Assembly: GCF_021404545.1 (NCBI RefSeq)
Contig: NZ_JAAWWD010000033.1
Span: 124,001 to 188,000 of the forward strand
DNA from: Aestuariivita sp.
Lineage (GTDB): Bacteria; Pseudomonadota; Alphaproteobacteria; Rhodobacterales; Rhodobacteraceae
DNA length: 64,000 bases
Direction of reading: 5' to 3'
Position numbers and translations under genes: made by a program. Shown piece after piece: positions 43,219-52,311 of this stretch (positions within the stretch are counted from its first letter, which is position 1; each line of letters starts with the position of its first letter). The notes below the pieces were generated by a model that did no database searches, was not told where the DNA came from, and worked only from the letters and a program-made list of their open reading frames with translations.

Positions 43219-44694
43219 CTACTCGAACCGAACGCCTGCCAGCGGCTGAAAGAGAACCGGCGAGCTGTTCCAGAACCCTGTGATCCCGGCCTTATTGATG
43301 CTCAGACGGGGAAGCTGGAACAGGAACCCATGCACCGCGTTCTCGGTGACATAGCGCTGCGCATCCTGTAAAAGCGTATTGCGCACCTCTGGATCGGCCT
43401 CGGTGCGGATCTGCTGCCAGAGCGCGTCATAGGCATCCGACTGGAAGCCATAGAAATACTCGGGTCCGCGCGCGAAGTTCGCCAGATCGTTGGGCGAGGT
43501 ATGGGCGATGATGGTCATGTCATAGTTTTTCTTGCGAAAGACCTCGTCGATCCAAAACCCCCATTCCACATTCTCGATGGCCACATTGATGCCCGCTTCG
43601 GCCATCTGGGCCTGGATGATTTCACCCGACCGGGTGGCATAGGGGAAGGGCGGCAGGCGCAGCGTGATCTCGGCCTCGGCGAGACCGGCCTGGGCAAACA
43701 TCTCGGTCGCGCGGGCGGTGTCGTGCGGATAGGCAGAGGTCAGATCGACATAGGCCGGACCGTGGGGCGGATAAAAGCTGCCGATGGGCGTGGCGCGCCC
43801 GTACATCGCGCCGTCGATGATCTCGCCCCGATCAATCGCGTGGCTCACAGCACGGCGCACCTCAAGCTGGTCAAAGGGCGGTTTGGAGTTGTTCAGTGCC
43901 AGGATCACCTCGCCCTCGGTGGAGCCGAGAACCACATCAAACCGAGGATCGGCCTCAAACTGATCGATCAGCTCGGGGGCGGGAAAGCCGGGAAAGGCAT
44001 CCAGCTCTTCGGCCAAAAGGGCCGCGGTGGCCGCGGCGGGGTCGGAGATAAAGCGGAACTCGACCCGTTCGAGCCCCACATCCGCCGCATCGCGGTGGCC
44101 GTCAAACGCGGTCAGCGTCAACCGGTCGCCGCGCGTCCAGCTGTCGAACTGGAACGGTCCGGTGCCCACCGGGTCTGTGATGTTGGTGTCGACCGTTTCA
44201 GGGGCCACAATCGACGCATCGCCTTGCGCGAGGTTAAAGAGGAAAAACGCGTCTGGCTCGCTCAGCGTGATCTCGATGGTATAGGGGCCAGGAGCGGACA
44301 CGCTCTCGATCGGGGCCCAGATGCCGGAGGTCGGATTGACCGAACCCTCGGCCCGGGCCCGATCAAAGCTGAAGACCACGTCCTGGGCATCGAACGCGCT
44401 GCCGTCGTGGAAGGTCACGCCCTGAACCAGTGAAAATGTATAGGTCAGCCCGTCTTCGGAAATGGTCCAGCTCTCGGCCAGTTGCGGCATCACCGCGCCG
44501 CTTTCATCGACGGTTGTCAGCGATTCATAGACGTTCTGCGTCAACATCACGTCGATCGCCGCGGTCGCATCCGAGGTGGGGTCCAGCACGGTCGGCTCTT
44601 GTTGCAGACCGATCCGCATACTGGTTTGGGCCGCGACCGGTAAAGCCGTGGATATCAGGACAAGAGCGGTTAGGGGAAGGCTCAGGGGGCGCAT
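43219..44694 (-). CDS. dppA: Extracellular solute-binding protein family 5 (DppA-like)
   Basis: 491 residues from the ATG at 44694, giving a signal peptide (MRPLSLPLTALVLISTALPVAAQ). Mature part: LDPTSDATAAIDVMLTQNVYESLTTVDESGAVMPQLAESWTISEDGLTYTFSLVQGVTFHDGSAFDAQDVVFSFDRA is the class signature. It captures peptides, opines or similar solutes in the periplasm and feeds DppBC. Operon order dppA-dppB-dppC. Ligand identity cannot be read from the sequence. Confidence 0.92.
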   Translation of the reverse strand: MRPLSLPLTALVLISTALPVAAQTSMRIGLQQEPTVLDPTSDATAAIDVMLTQNVYESLTTVDESGAVMPQLAESWTISEDGLTYTFSLVQGVTFHDGSAFDAQDVVFSFDRARAEGSVNPTSGIWAPIESVSAPGPYTIEITLSEPDAFFLFNLAQGDASIVAPETVDTNITDPVGTGPFQFDSWTRGDRLTLTAFDGHRDAADVGLERVEFRFISDPAAATAALLAEELDAFPGFPAPELIDQFEADPRFDVVLGSTEGEVILALNNSKPPFDQLEVRRAVSHAIDRGEIIDGAMYGRATPIGSFYPPHGPAYVDLTSAYPHDTARATEMFAQAGLAEAEITLRLPPFPYATRSGEIIQAQMAEAGINVAIENVEWGFWIDEVFRKKNYDMTIIAHTSPNDLANFARGPEYFYGFQSDAYDALWQQIRTEADPEVRNTLLQDAQRYVTENAVHGFLFQLPRLSINKAGITGFWNSSPVLFQPLAGVRFE

Positions 44695-45179
44695 GTAAGA
44701 AACCTCTTTTCTGCAAGACAATCAGGCGCGGTCTAAAAACCCGCCGTAACAGTCCCATGACAGTCGCATGGGCAGTTTGTGTCAGATGCCGATCGTGGCA
44801 ATCTGCTCCTTTTGTTGGCCATGCCGTCGCCGGGGCGGATCCACTTCGCCAACGGCTGAGAGATGGGTCGATCAGACGGGACGACCATGGTCTTTAACGC
44901 AAGGTCTACGGGTTTTTGGCGGATGGCAAGGCCGTTCATGCCCCATCGCCCCCCTCGCCCGGCGGGTTGCGGTGCGCGGATACGCCTCGCGCAGCGGCAT
45001 GTCGGCGGGTTCCAGGAACAACAGGTGCAAGGCGCCGCAGGGTGGGCCGCGAGACACTGAAAAGGCGAAAACCTGCTGAGAATTCCCCTGATATTGCATA
45101 ACACCGGTAGAGTACGCAGATTGCAGACATCATCTGAGACCGGCATCGCAGCAGATGCCTTACCTAGAAAGCAGTAAAA
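44695..45179. other. Divergent spacer between dppA and the OmpA lipoprotein
   Basis: 485 bases with no convincing gene. A minus-strand frame of 75 codons (44872-45099) starts with an ATG but has no ribosome binding site and an Arg/Pro-rich end, so it is not annotated. Promoters for both divergent genes should lie here; the AT-richer stretch 45080-45180 probably belongs to the plus-strand gene. Confidence 0.55.
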
Positions 45180-45839
45180 ATGACACGTGTAAAAACTCCC
45201 GTTCTGGTCGCTGCGGCGGCGTTGCTGGGTCTGACCGCCTGTACCGATCCGGGGCAGTTGAACGATCCAAACAATCCCAATCGCAACCGCGACCAGGGCG
45301 TTTTGCTGGGTGCCGGCGTCGGAGCGGCGCTGGGCCAGATCATCGGCGGTGACACCGAAGCGACGTTGGGTGGCGCCGTGGCCGGGGCTGTGGCTGGCGG
45401 GCTGATCGGCAACACTCTGGACCGGCAGGAGGCCGATCTGCGCCAGAGCCTGGGCAATGACCAGGTCCAGATCACCAATACCGGCGACCGGCTTATCGTG
45501 ACCTTGCCGCAGGACATCCTCTTTGCCACTGAGAGTTTTACCGTGCGCCCCGATCTGCGCCGCGATCTTCAGGCAGTGGCGGGCAATCTTCAGGCCTATC
45601 CCGACAGCACCATTCAGATCATCGGGCATACCGACAATACCGGTGACGCGGACTTCAACCAGAGGCTGTCGGAACGTCGTGCGAATGCGGTTGCGGATGT
45701 TCTGTTGGACGCAGGCGTGCCGTTTTCCCGGATCCGCACTGTGGGGCGTGGGGAATCTCAGCCGGTTGCCTCCAACCTCAACCCCCAAGGGCGGGCCCAG
45801 AACCGTCGGGTCGAGATCGTGATCCTTCCAAACGCCTGA
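45180..45839 (+). CDS. OmpA-family lipoprotein with glycine zipper (YiaD-like)
   Basis: 219 residues. Lipoprotein signal MTRVKTPVLVAAAALLGLTAC with Cys21, then a Pro/Asn-rich linker, a glycine-zipper segment (GVLLGAGVGAALGQIIGG and GGAVAGAVAGGLIGNTL) that can insert in a membrane, and a C-terminal OmpA domain with FATESFTVRPDLRRDLQAVAGNL, IIGHTDNTGDADFNQRLSERRANAV and PQGRAQNRRVEIVI, which binds peptidoglycan through the Asp and Arg. Role: linking outer membrane to wall, possible assembly-factor modulation. A long hairpin follows. Confidence 0.9.
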   Translation: MTRVKTPVLVAAAALLGLTACTDPGQLNDPNNPNRNRDQGVLLGAGVGAALGQIIGGDTEATLGGAVAGAVAGGLIGNTLDRQEADLRQSLGNDQVQITNTGDRLIVTLPQDILFATESFTVRPDLRRDLQAVAGNLQAYPDSTIQIIGHTDNTGDADFNQRLSERRANAVADVLLDAGVPFSRIRTVGRGESQPVASNLNPQGRAQNRRVEIVILPNA

Positions 45840-45849
45840 TCAGAAACTT

Positions 45850-45882
45850 GCAGACCGCGCACGGGGCCTGTGCGCGGTCTGC
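45850..45882 (+). terminator. 13-bp hairpin after the OmpA lipoprotein gene
   Basis: Perfect stem GCAGACCGCGCAC / GTGCGCGGTCTGC with 7-base loop, 11 bases after the stop codon. No U-tract follows, so strength as a terminator is uncertain, but its place and stability suggest the transcript's 3' end. Confidence 0.65.
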
Positions 45883-45942
45883 CCTTGGCCCTGGCCGGGC
45901 TTCGAGCTAGCTAGGCTTCAAACCTGATTGTTTGGAGCGAAC

Positions 45943-46485
45943 ATGAACGACTTTTCCCTGTTGGGTATCTCCGGGTCTTTGCGGGCCGAGGCCACCAATC
46001 GAAAGCTGATCCGGGAGGCCGCGCGCCTTTTCGATCCGACCGATTTTGTCGAGGCGGATCTCAACCTGCCGCTTTATGATGGCGATGCAGAGGCGGCGAA
46101 CGGCATTCCAGCGGCGGTGCAGACACTGGCCGATCAGATCGCGGCGGCCGATGCGGTGGTGATCTCGACACCGGAATACAACAAAGGCCCCTCCGGCGTT
46201 TTGAAGAACGCGCTCGATTGGGTCAGCCGGACCGGGGGCAACCCCTGGGCGGGCAAGCCGGTCGCAGTGATGTCTGCGGCGGCGGGTCGCGCGGGTGGCG
46301 AGCGCGCGCAACTGGTTCTACGCGGGTTTATGGTGCCCTTCCGGCCGCGCATCCTCCAGGGACCAGAGATGCACCTGGCCTCGTCCAGCAACGAGTTCGA
46401 TGCAGAGGGCCGCCTGACGAGCGAGATTTACACCAAGACGCTGCAAGAGTTGATGAATGGGCTGCGGGCCGAGATCGCGCGCTGA
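45943..46485 (+). CDS. NADPH-dependent FMN reductase (ChrR/SsuE-like flavoprotein)
   Basis: 180 residues from the ATG at 45943 with TTGGAGCG before it. Flavodoxin-like fold: LLGISGSLRAEATNRKLIREA is the FMN phosphate loop and DAVVISTPEYNKGPSGVLKNALDWVSR the isoalloxazine-binding motif (PEYNxGxPGxLKNAxDW) of NADPH-FMN reductases. Members reduce quinones, chromate or free flavin. It stands alone between a hairpin and a convergent oxidoreductase gene. Function within the class is not decided by sequence. Confidence 0.9.
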   Translation: MNDFSLLGISGSLRAEATNRKLIREAARLFDPTDFVEADLNLPLYDGDAEAANGIPAAVQTLADQIAAADAVVISTPEYNKGPSGVLKNALDWVSRTGGNPWAGKPVAVMSAAAGRAGGERAQLVLRGFMVPFRPRILQGPEMHLASSSNEFDAEGRLTSEIYTKTLQELMNGLRAEIAR

Positions 46486-46516
46486 GTTCTGAGGTGGGCC
46501 TGGACGCCCCCGGGGG

Positions 46517-47566
46517 TCATAGCGATGCTTCCACCCGAAAGTCATCCGGGATGCTGTCCTGACCGTCCAGCACCAGATCGGCCATCACGCGGGCAACACC
46601 CGGCGCCACGCCATAGCCGATCTTGAACCCGCCATTGGCGATATAGTGCCCGGGCCGGTCGGGCCAGCCGCCCAGCATCGGCGCGCGGGACCGGGCGCGG
46701 GGGCGCAGGCCCGCCCACCGATCTGTAACACGCGCGTCCGCCAATGCGGGAACCTGCGCGCGCGCGCGGGTGATCACGGCATCCAGCTGGGCATCTGTGT
46801 TGAACGGGTCATCATAGCTGTTTTCCGAGGTGGAGCCGATGGCAACTGTACCATCGGCATGCGGAATGATGTGGAGTGCATCGGCAAAGAGCTGTGGTGC
46901 ATTCACCGGCAGCGGTTTGGACGGCGCAAGCAGGGCGGCCTGGCCTTTCACTCCGATACCGACGGGACGGGGTCGCCCGATGCTCAACTCGTCAAGGCCA
47001 GTGACGCCCGTGGCCCAGATGACGGCGCCCTGATCCTTGGCCTTGGGCACCACATGCACGTTCTTGGCCCACAGGGCCGCCACCAAGGCGCTACAGGCGC
47101 GGCGGGGGTGCATTCGCGCGCTCAGCGTATCATGGATCAGTTCTCCAGTCGGACTGACCGGCGCCCAGGGGCCGGCCTCCGCTTCCGGGATCACCCGCCA
47201 GATGGCATGGCCCTGCCAAAGGTCGCGAGCGGTCGCCGCGCGGGCTTGGGCCAGGGACAGGGCATGATCGTCGGCAATCGGTTGTAGTCGGCCGGTGCGG
47301 CCATAGCCGGACGGTACACCTCCTGCGGCCTCGACCTCGGCCCAAAATCCCTGGGCGGCGAGCAGGCTGTCCAGCTGAAACGCCTTTTTGGCGTTCCAGT
47401 TTTCCGGCACATGGGGCGCAAGCGCCCCGACCAGTCCACCGCTGGCCCCTGTGCCCGCGCCATGGGGGTCGATAACCTGCACGCGCGCACCGCGCCGGGC
47501 GCAGATCCAGGCGATGGAGAGGCCAAAAATTCCCGCACCACGGATGGTCAGATCAGCCATTGCCAA
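46517..47566 (-). CDS. FAD-dependent oxidoreductase, probable separate MnmC oxidoreductase domain
   Basis: 349 residues of DAO type: LTIRGAGIFGLSIAWICARRGARVQVID binds the ADP part of FAD, GAGTGASGGLVGALAPHVPE follows, and IANGGFKIGYGVAPGVARVMADLVLDG ends the fold. Next to mnmD and divergent from it with only 54 bases between, it fits the FAD half of MnmC, which in enterobacteria is fused to the methyltransferase and converts cmnm5s2U34 of tRNA to nm5s2U34. Glycine oxidase/DadA-like activity is the alternative. The pairing is the main argument for the tRNA role. Confidence 0.75.
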   Translation of the reverse strand: MAMADLTIRGAGIFGLSIAWICARRGARVQVIDPHGAGTGASGGLVGALAPHVPENWNAKKAFQLDSLLAAQGFWAEVEAAGGVPSGYGRTGRLQPIADDHALSLAQARAATARDLWQGHAIWRVIPEAEAGPWAPVSPTGELIHDTLSARMHPRRACSALVAALWAKNVHVVPKAKDQGAVIWATGVTGLDELSIGRPRPVGIGVKGQAALLAPSKPLPVNAPQLFADALHIIPHADGTVAIGSTSENSYDDPFNTDAQLDAVITRARAQVPALADARVTDRWAGLRPRARSRAPMLGGWPDRPGHYIANGGFKIGYGVAPGVARVMADLVLDGQDSIPDDFRVEASL

Positions 47567-47621
47567 AGCAGATGCCTTTCGTCAGTGTCGCGCTGTTTAT
47601 CGCCTTTTAGGGACATTTGCG

Positions 47622-48293
47622 ATGCAGGGCCAGCGGGCGGAATTGGAGTGGCGGGATGGCGGCGTGCCTGTCTCGATGCGGTTCGACGATCCGTATTTCT
47701 CGCTCGATGACGGGCTGGCTGAGACCGAGCATGTCTTTCTGGCAGGCAACGAATTGCCCCAGCGATTTCGCCCTGGGTTTCACGTCGCCGAACTGGGGTT
47801 CGGCACCGGGCTGAACCTTCTTGCAACCTGGAAAGCGTGGGAAGAAAACGGCACCGAAGGCGCGCTCCGCTTTACCTCATTCGAGGCGTTCCCGATGACC
47901 CGGGAGGACATGGCGCATGCCTTGAAGGCGTTTCCGGCGCTCTCTCCCTTTGCGATGCGTTTTCTGGAGGTTTGGCATCCCGACGGAGGGGTGTTCGATC
48001 TGGGGTCGCTGGTGCTTGAGGTCATTGTCGGGGACGCCCGCACGTGCCTGCCGGACTGGGTGGGCCGTGCGGATGCCTGGTATCTGGATGGTTTCTCCCC
48101 CGCCAAGAACCCCGAACTGTGGGAAGACAGCCTGATGGTCGAGATCGCCCGCCACACCGGACCGGGCGGGACTGTCGCCACTTACACCGCCGCGGGCTTT
48201 GTGCGGCGTGGGCTGGAGGCTGCGGGGTTCGCGATGGAGCGGCGCTCCGGCTTTGGCCGCAAACGCCATATGAGCGTCGGGCGGCTGGCATGA
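47622..48293 (+). CDS. mnmD: tRNA 5-methylaminomethyl-2-thiouridine methyltransferase, stand-alone MnmD
   Basis: 223 residues from the ATG at 47622. It matches the methyltransferase half of MnmC: AELEWRDGGVPVSMRFDDPYFSLDDGLAETEHVFLAGNELPQRF, the SAM motif VAELGFGTGLNLLATWKAW, and DAWYLDGFSPAKNPELWEDSLM with the substrate-side DGF-P-KNP motif. It converts nm5s2U34 to mnm5s2U34 in tRNA. There is no FAD domain in frame; that function seems to be in the divergent gene. Overlaps the exporter gene by ATGA. Confidence 0.9.
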   Translation: MQGQRAELEWRDGGVPVSMRFDDPYFSLDDGLAETEHVFLAGNELPQRFRPGFHVAELGFGTGLNLLATWKAWEENGTEGALRFTSFEAFPMTREDMAHALKAFPALSPFAMRFLEVWHPDGGVFDLGSLVLEVIVGDARTCLPDWVGRADAWYLDGFSPAKNPELWEDSLMVEIARHTGPGGTVATYTAAGFVRRGLEAAGFAMERRSGFGRKRHMSVGRLA

Positions 48294-49165
48294 GTGCGGG
48301 TAACAACACGCGGCAGGGCATTCTCTTGATGCTGGCGGTGACGGTGGTGTTTTCCGTGCAGGACGCGATCTCGCGCCATTTGGCGGAGACCTACAATGTG
48401 CTGATGGTGGTGATGATCCGCTATTGGTTCTTTGCAGCCTTTGTCATCAGCGTGGCTGCGCGCAAGGCCGGCGGCGTTCGGGCCGCAGCGCGGACCGATC
48501 AGCCGGTCTTGCAAGCCTTTCGGGGCGTGTTACTGGCGGTGGAGATCTGCGTGATGATTGCAGCCTTCACCGTTTTGGGTCTGGTCGAAAGCCACGCGGT
48601 CTTTGCCTGTTACCCCTTGCTGATTGCTGCCCTCTCCGGCCCCATTCTGGGGGAGAGCGTCGGTTGGCGAAGGTGGGCTGCGATCGGGGTTGGCTTTGTC
48701 GGCGTGATGTTCATCCTGCAACCCGGCGCAGGCGTTTTCGATCCTGCCGCGCTGATCCCCTTGGCCGCAGCGCTGATGTTCGCGCTTTATGGGTTGTTGA
48801 CCCGCTTTGCGGCCCGAGGGGACACGGCGGCAACCTCCTTTTTCTGGACCGGCACGGTGGGGGCGGTGGTGATGACCGCCACCGGGGTATGGTTTTGGGA
48901 GCCGATGACGACGCCCGATTGGGGCTGGATGGCTGCGCTCTGCGTGACCGGCGCGCTGGGGCATTGGTTGCTGATCAAATGCTATGAGGTCGCCGAGGCG
49001 AGTGCTGTGCAGCCATTCGCCTATTTCCAGCTGGTCTTTGCCTCGGCCCTTGGCGTGGCAGTCTTTGGAGAAGCGATCCGCGCCAATGTCGCGTTCGGTG
49101 CGGCCCTGATCGTGGCCGCTGGTCTCTTTACCCTATGGAGGGAGCGCCGGTCCAGCCGGGCATGA
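48290..49165 (+). CDS. EamA/DMT-family membrane transporter
   Basis: 291 residues, ten hydrophobic segments in two EamA repeats: ILLMLAVTVVFSVQDAISRHLAETYNVLMVVMIRYWFFAAF and AAALMFALYGLLTRFAARGDTAATSFFWTGTVGAVVM. The sequence VFSVQDAISRHLA is typical for the RhaT/RarD-like group of metabolite exporters. It overlaps mnmD by 4 bases and is presumably cotranscribed, though no link to tRNA modification is known. Substrate unknown. Confidence 0.9.
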   Translation: MSAGNNTRQGILLMLAVTVVFSVQDAISRHLAETYNVLMVVMIRYWFFAAFVISVAARKAGGVRAAARTDQPVLQAFRGVLLAVEICVMIAAFTVLGLVESHAVFACYPLLIAALSGPILGESVGWRRWAAIGVGFVGVMFILQPGAGVFDPAALIPLAAALMFALYGLLTRFAARGDTAATSFFWTGTVGAVVMTATGVWFWEPMTTPDWGWMAALCVTGALGHWLLIKCYEVAEASAVQPFAYFQLVFASALGVAVFGEAIRANVAFGAALIVAAGLFTLWRERRSSRA

Positions 49166-49267
49166 GGCATCCCGACTTGGAGCTTTCATCGCATTTCACG
49201 GTCTTGAACTCCAATGATTTCAAAGCGAAAGGTGATGCGCGCGGCCTCACGTCAAAGGCGACATGCC

Positions 49268-51220
49268 CTAGTTCCCCGGCCAGCTCAGGGTCGAGCCGAT
49301 CAGTTCCTCGGTGAAGGGCACCGGCAGTGGTTCCTTGCCCAACCGCGCGCGATAGACAGGCAGACTCTCGGCGACGCGCATGACGTAATTGCGGGTTTCG
49401 TTGAACGGGATGTGTTCAATCCAGTCTACGATATCCATGGCCCCCCGGCGCGGATCGCCACGCTCCTCCATCCAGCGGATGGGACGGCTGCGCCCGGCGT
49501 TATAGCCTGCCGACATCATGATCACATTGCCGTCAAAGGTATCGGCCAGCCCGGCAAGGTATGTGGCGCCCAGAACGGCATTGTATTCCCAGTCGCTCAG
49601 CATCCGCTCGGTGCTATGCTCGGCGCTCAGGCCCAGATCGCGCGCGACGTCGGCACCGGTGCCGGGCATCACCTGCATCAACCCGCGTGCGCCAACACCC
49701 GAGATAACCTTAGGGTCGAATTCACTTTCGCGCCGCGCAATGGCAAGGGTCATTTCTGGATGCATGGGCAGGTCATCCCCGATCATCGGGTGCAGCGGGT
49801 AATAGGCGCGCGGGACCACTATCGTCCGGCGCGCCAGCCGCTTGCCGACCATCACCGCAAGATGCGGCTGGTTCAGTGTCACCATGGCTGCCCCCAACCG
49901 GTCCGCCTCCGCGTCCTCCACGGTTTCGGCGAGATGGGTGAAGAAGCGTTCGGCCAGATCAAGTTCTCCTGCCGCCAGTAGCATCACGCCTGCCTCAAAG
50001 ACCGAGCTTTGGGCAAAGGCGGCATCGCCCAGGGCGGGCGCGGGCCCGGAGGCGGCAAGACGCCCGTCAAACGGTAGGCCGCCACGCTCCGCTGCCAGCA
50101 ATCCGTAAAAGGAGGTCTGATGCCGGGCCCCCTCGGCATAGGCGGCCTGTGCGGCTGTGGTATCGCCGCGCGCCTCATGCGCGCGCCCGATCCAGTAACC
50201 GGCGCGCCCCTGTGAGATGGGCGTGAAGACCGCCTCGTCAAACCGCTCAAAATGGGCAAGCGCCAGATCCGGATCCTGAAGATATTTCAGCGCGAGATAA
50301 CCCGCCAGCCATTCCAGATCGGCAAAGGATGAACCACCCGTCATGTAATGGGTCGAGGCGATCTGATAGGCGCGCACGACATTGCCCGCCCGCATCTCGG
50401 CCCTTGCCAGGTTACGGCGGCGTGGACCCCACTCATCAGGCTGACCCAGCGCCTCGGCACCAGTTGAGCGCTCAAGCAGGAGATCAATCGCCGAGGCATC
50501 GCGCCCCTTGCGGTCGCGCCAGACGAACCTCTCGAATGCCAGACCTGGATGGTCGCGCAAGGAATCTGGCACTGCTTCGATCAGAGCATCGACACCGTCG
50601 GCCTGATCGTAAAGCGCCAGCCGCGCCCGCGCGAGCTTTTGCCAGCCATCCCCGACCAGCGGGATCGCGCGGCGGGCGCTGGCCAGATCGCGTTGCCAGA
50701 TCATCTGGTCGAGGCGCGCGGTGTGGTGATCGCGCAAAAGCGCGCCATAGCGTTCGAGATACAGATCCTGGACCGATTGCGGCATCGGCAGGGTGCGCCA
50801 GGCGATCACAAGGGCGGCTTGGGCTTCCCCATCGCGGCCCAACTCTTCGAGCGCATCGGCATATTCATAGACACCCAGCGCTGTCTGCGGCGGGCGGGTA
50901 TCGAAGAACGCGACCAGCCGTGTGGCTGGCTCATCGGCAAAGGTCTCTTCGTTCCGGCGCACCAGCCAGGGCAGACCGGGCCAATCCGCACGGCGATCCA
51001 GGAACGACGTGACCTCGGCGAACTCACCGCGCCCGGCGCGCAGCCGGTGCCATTCGACGATGTCGCGCGCCACTTCGCCGTCGCGGGCGGCATCTGAAAG
51101 GGCGGTTTGCCATTCTCCCCGCTCCATTGCGTCGAACGCGGATGCCAGGTCGCGCGCCGCTGCCGGGTGAGTCACAGCCAGGACAAGACCTAGAACGAAC
51201 AGAAAGACAATGCGGGTCAT
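49268..51220 (-). CDS. slt: Soluble lytic murein transglycosylase
   Basis: 650 residues from the ATG at 51220 with signal peptide (MTRIVFLFVLGLVLAVTHPAAA). A long helical superhelix (TPR-like U-domain) precedes the C-terminal lysozyme-like domain: MTLAIARRESEFDPKVISGVGARGLMQVMPGTGADVARDLGL, with the catalytic Glu in RRESEF, and VIMMSAGYNAGRSRPIRWMEE. It cuts peptidoglycan strands, releasing 1,6-anhydromuropeptides in the periplasm. Second transglycosylase in the window. Divergent from dapA, whose product feeds the same wall pathway. Confidence 0.94.
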   Translation of the reverse strand: MTRIVFLFVLGLVLAVTHPAAARDLASAFDAMERGEWQTALSDAARDGEVARDIVEWHRLRAGRGEFAEVTSFLDRRADWPGLPWLVRRNEETFADEPATRLVAFFDTRPPQTALGVYEYADALEELGRDGEAQAALVIAWRTLPMPQSVQDLYLERYGALLRDHHTARLDQMIWQRDLASARRAIPLVGDGWQKLARARLALYDQADGVDALIEAVPDSLRDHPGLAFERFVWRDRKGRDASAIDLLLERSTGAEALGQPDEWGPRRRNLARAEMRAGNVVRAYQIASTHYMTGGSSFADLEWLAGYLALKYLQDPDLALAHFERFDEAVFTPISQGRAGYWIGRAHEARGDTTAAQAAYAEGARHQTSFYGLLAAERGGLPFDGRLAASGPAPALGDAAFAQSSVFEAGVMLLAAGELDLAERFFTHLAETVEDAEADRLGAAMVTLNQPHLAVMVGKRLARRTIVVPRAYYPLHPMIGDDLPMHPEMTLAIARRESEFDPKVISGVGARGLMQVMPGTGADVARDLGLSAEHSTERMLSDWEYNAVLGATYLAGLADTFDGNVIMMSAGYNAGRSRPIRWMEERGDPRRGAMDIVDWIEHIPFNETRNYVMRVAESLPVYRARLGKEPLPVPFTEELIGSTLSWPGN

Positions 51221-51359
51221 GACTTGCTTTTTTTGCGGCAACCGGGGATAGAGCCTGACACGATAAACTGTGCCGGGACGCAATCAACTCACAATCCCGG
51301 GACGGGATTCAGCACCGGCGGGCATTTGCCCGCCCCAGACCAGAAAAAGGAGCGTGGTC

Positions 51360-52232
51360 ATGTTTAAAGGCTCGATGCCAGCACTCGTCACGCCGTTCCA
51401 GGGCGGCGAACTGGATCTGGAGACGCTGAAGAAACTTGTCGAATGGCATATCGGCGAAGGCTCGCACGGGTTGGTGCCGGTGGGCACGACCGGCGAAAGC
51501 CCGACGCTGAGCCATGCCGAACACGAGACGGTTGTCGAAGAGGTTGTCAAGGCCGCGGCCGGCCGGGTGCCGGTGATTGCTGGGGCCGGGTCCAACAACA
51601 CGCTGGAGGCGATCCGCTTCGTCAAGCACGCCGCGGCAGTCGGCGCGGATGGGGCGCTGGTGGTCACTCCATACTACAACAAGCCGACCCAACGCGGGCT
51701 GATCGCGCATTACACAGCGCTTCATGATTGCGCCGAAATTCCGATCGTTATTTACAACATTCCGGGCCGGTCAGTGATTGACATGACGCCCGCCACGATG
51801 GGCGAACTGGCCAAGCTGCCCCGGATCGTCGGGGTCAAGGACGCGACAGGCGATCTGGCGCGGGTCAGCGAGACGCGGATCACCTGCGGCACCGATTTCC
51901 TCCAGATCTCGGGCGAGGATGCGACGGCGCACGGGTTCAACGCACAAGGCGGGATCGGCTGTATCTCGGTCACCGCGAATGTGGCTCCACGGCTCCTCAG
52001 CCAGATGCAAAAGGCCTGTCTGGCGGGGGACTATGCCACCGCACTGGAAATCCAGGATCGGCTGATGCCGCTGCACAAGGCGATCTTCCTGGAGCCGGGT
52101 CTGGTGGGCGTCAAATACGCGATGTCGCGGCTGGATCTGTGTTCGGACGAGGTGCGGCTGCCGCTCGTCGGGGTCTCGGACGAGACCAAGATCGCGATTG
52201 ATGCAGGGTTGCGGCACGCCGGTCTTATGTAA
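51360..52232 (+). CDS. dapA: 4-hydroxy-tetrahydrodipicolinate synthase
   Basis: 290 residues from the ATG at 51360 (AAAAAGGAGCG upstream). DapA condenses pyruvate with aspartate semialdehyde in lysine and diaminopimelate synthesis. Motifs: [22 protein letters not shown], Schiff-base Lys in [24 protein letters not shown] with the catalytic Tyr, and [14 protein letters not shown]. The 30 codons open upstream lack similarity. A terminator follows. It is divergent from slt, a spacing of 139 bases. Confidence 0.96.
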   Translation: MFKGSMPALVTPFQGGELDLETLKKLVEWHIGEGSHGLVPVGTTGESPTLSHAEHETVVEEVVKAAAGRVPVIAGAGSNNTLEAIRFVKHAAAVGADGALVVTPYYNKPTQRGLIAHYTALHDCAEIPIVIYNIPGRSVIDMTPATMGELAKLPRIVGVKDATGDLARVSETRITCGTDFLQISGEDATAHGFNAQGGIGCISVTANVAPRLLSQMQKACLAGDYATALEIQDRLMPLHKAIFLEPGLVGVKYAMSRLDLCSDEVRLPLVGVSDETKIAIDAGLRHAGLM

Positions 52233-52255
52233 GCGAGCCGGCTCTGAGATTTTGG

Positions 52256-52286
52256 AACCGCGCCCCGTTTGGAGCGCGGTTTTTTG
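52256..52286 (+). terminator. Rho-independent terminator of dapA
   Basis: Stem AACCGCGC / GCGCGGTT with a 10-base loop followed by six T, 23 bases after the dapA stop codon. Confidence 0.87.
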
Positions 52287-52311
52287 GTTCCGAGGCTGAC
52301 GGTATGCGCGA

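Noticed and set aside
44872-45099. 75-codon minus-strand frame in the dppA-ompA spacer
   Set aside because: No Shine-Dalgarno, C-terminal half Arg/Pro-rich, no known domain; kept as unassigned spacer.
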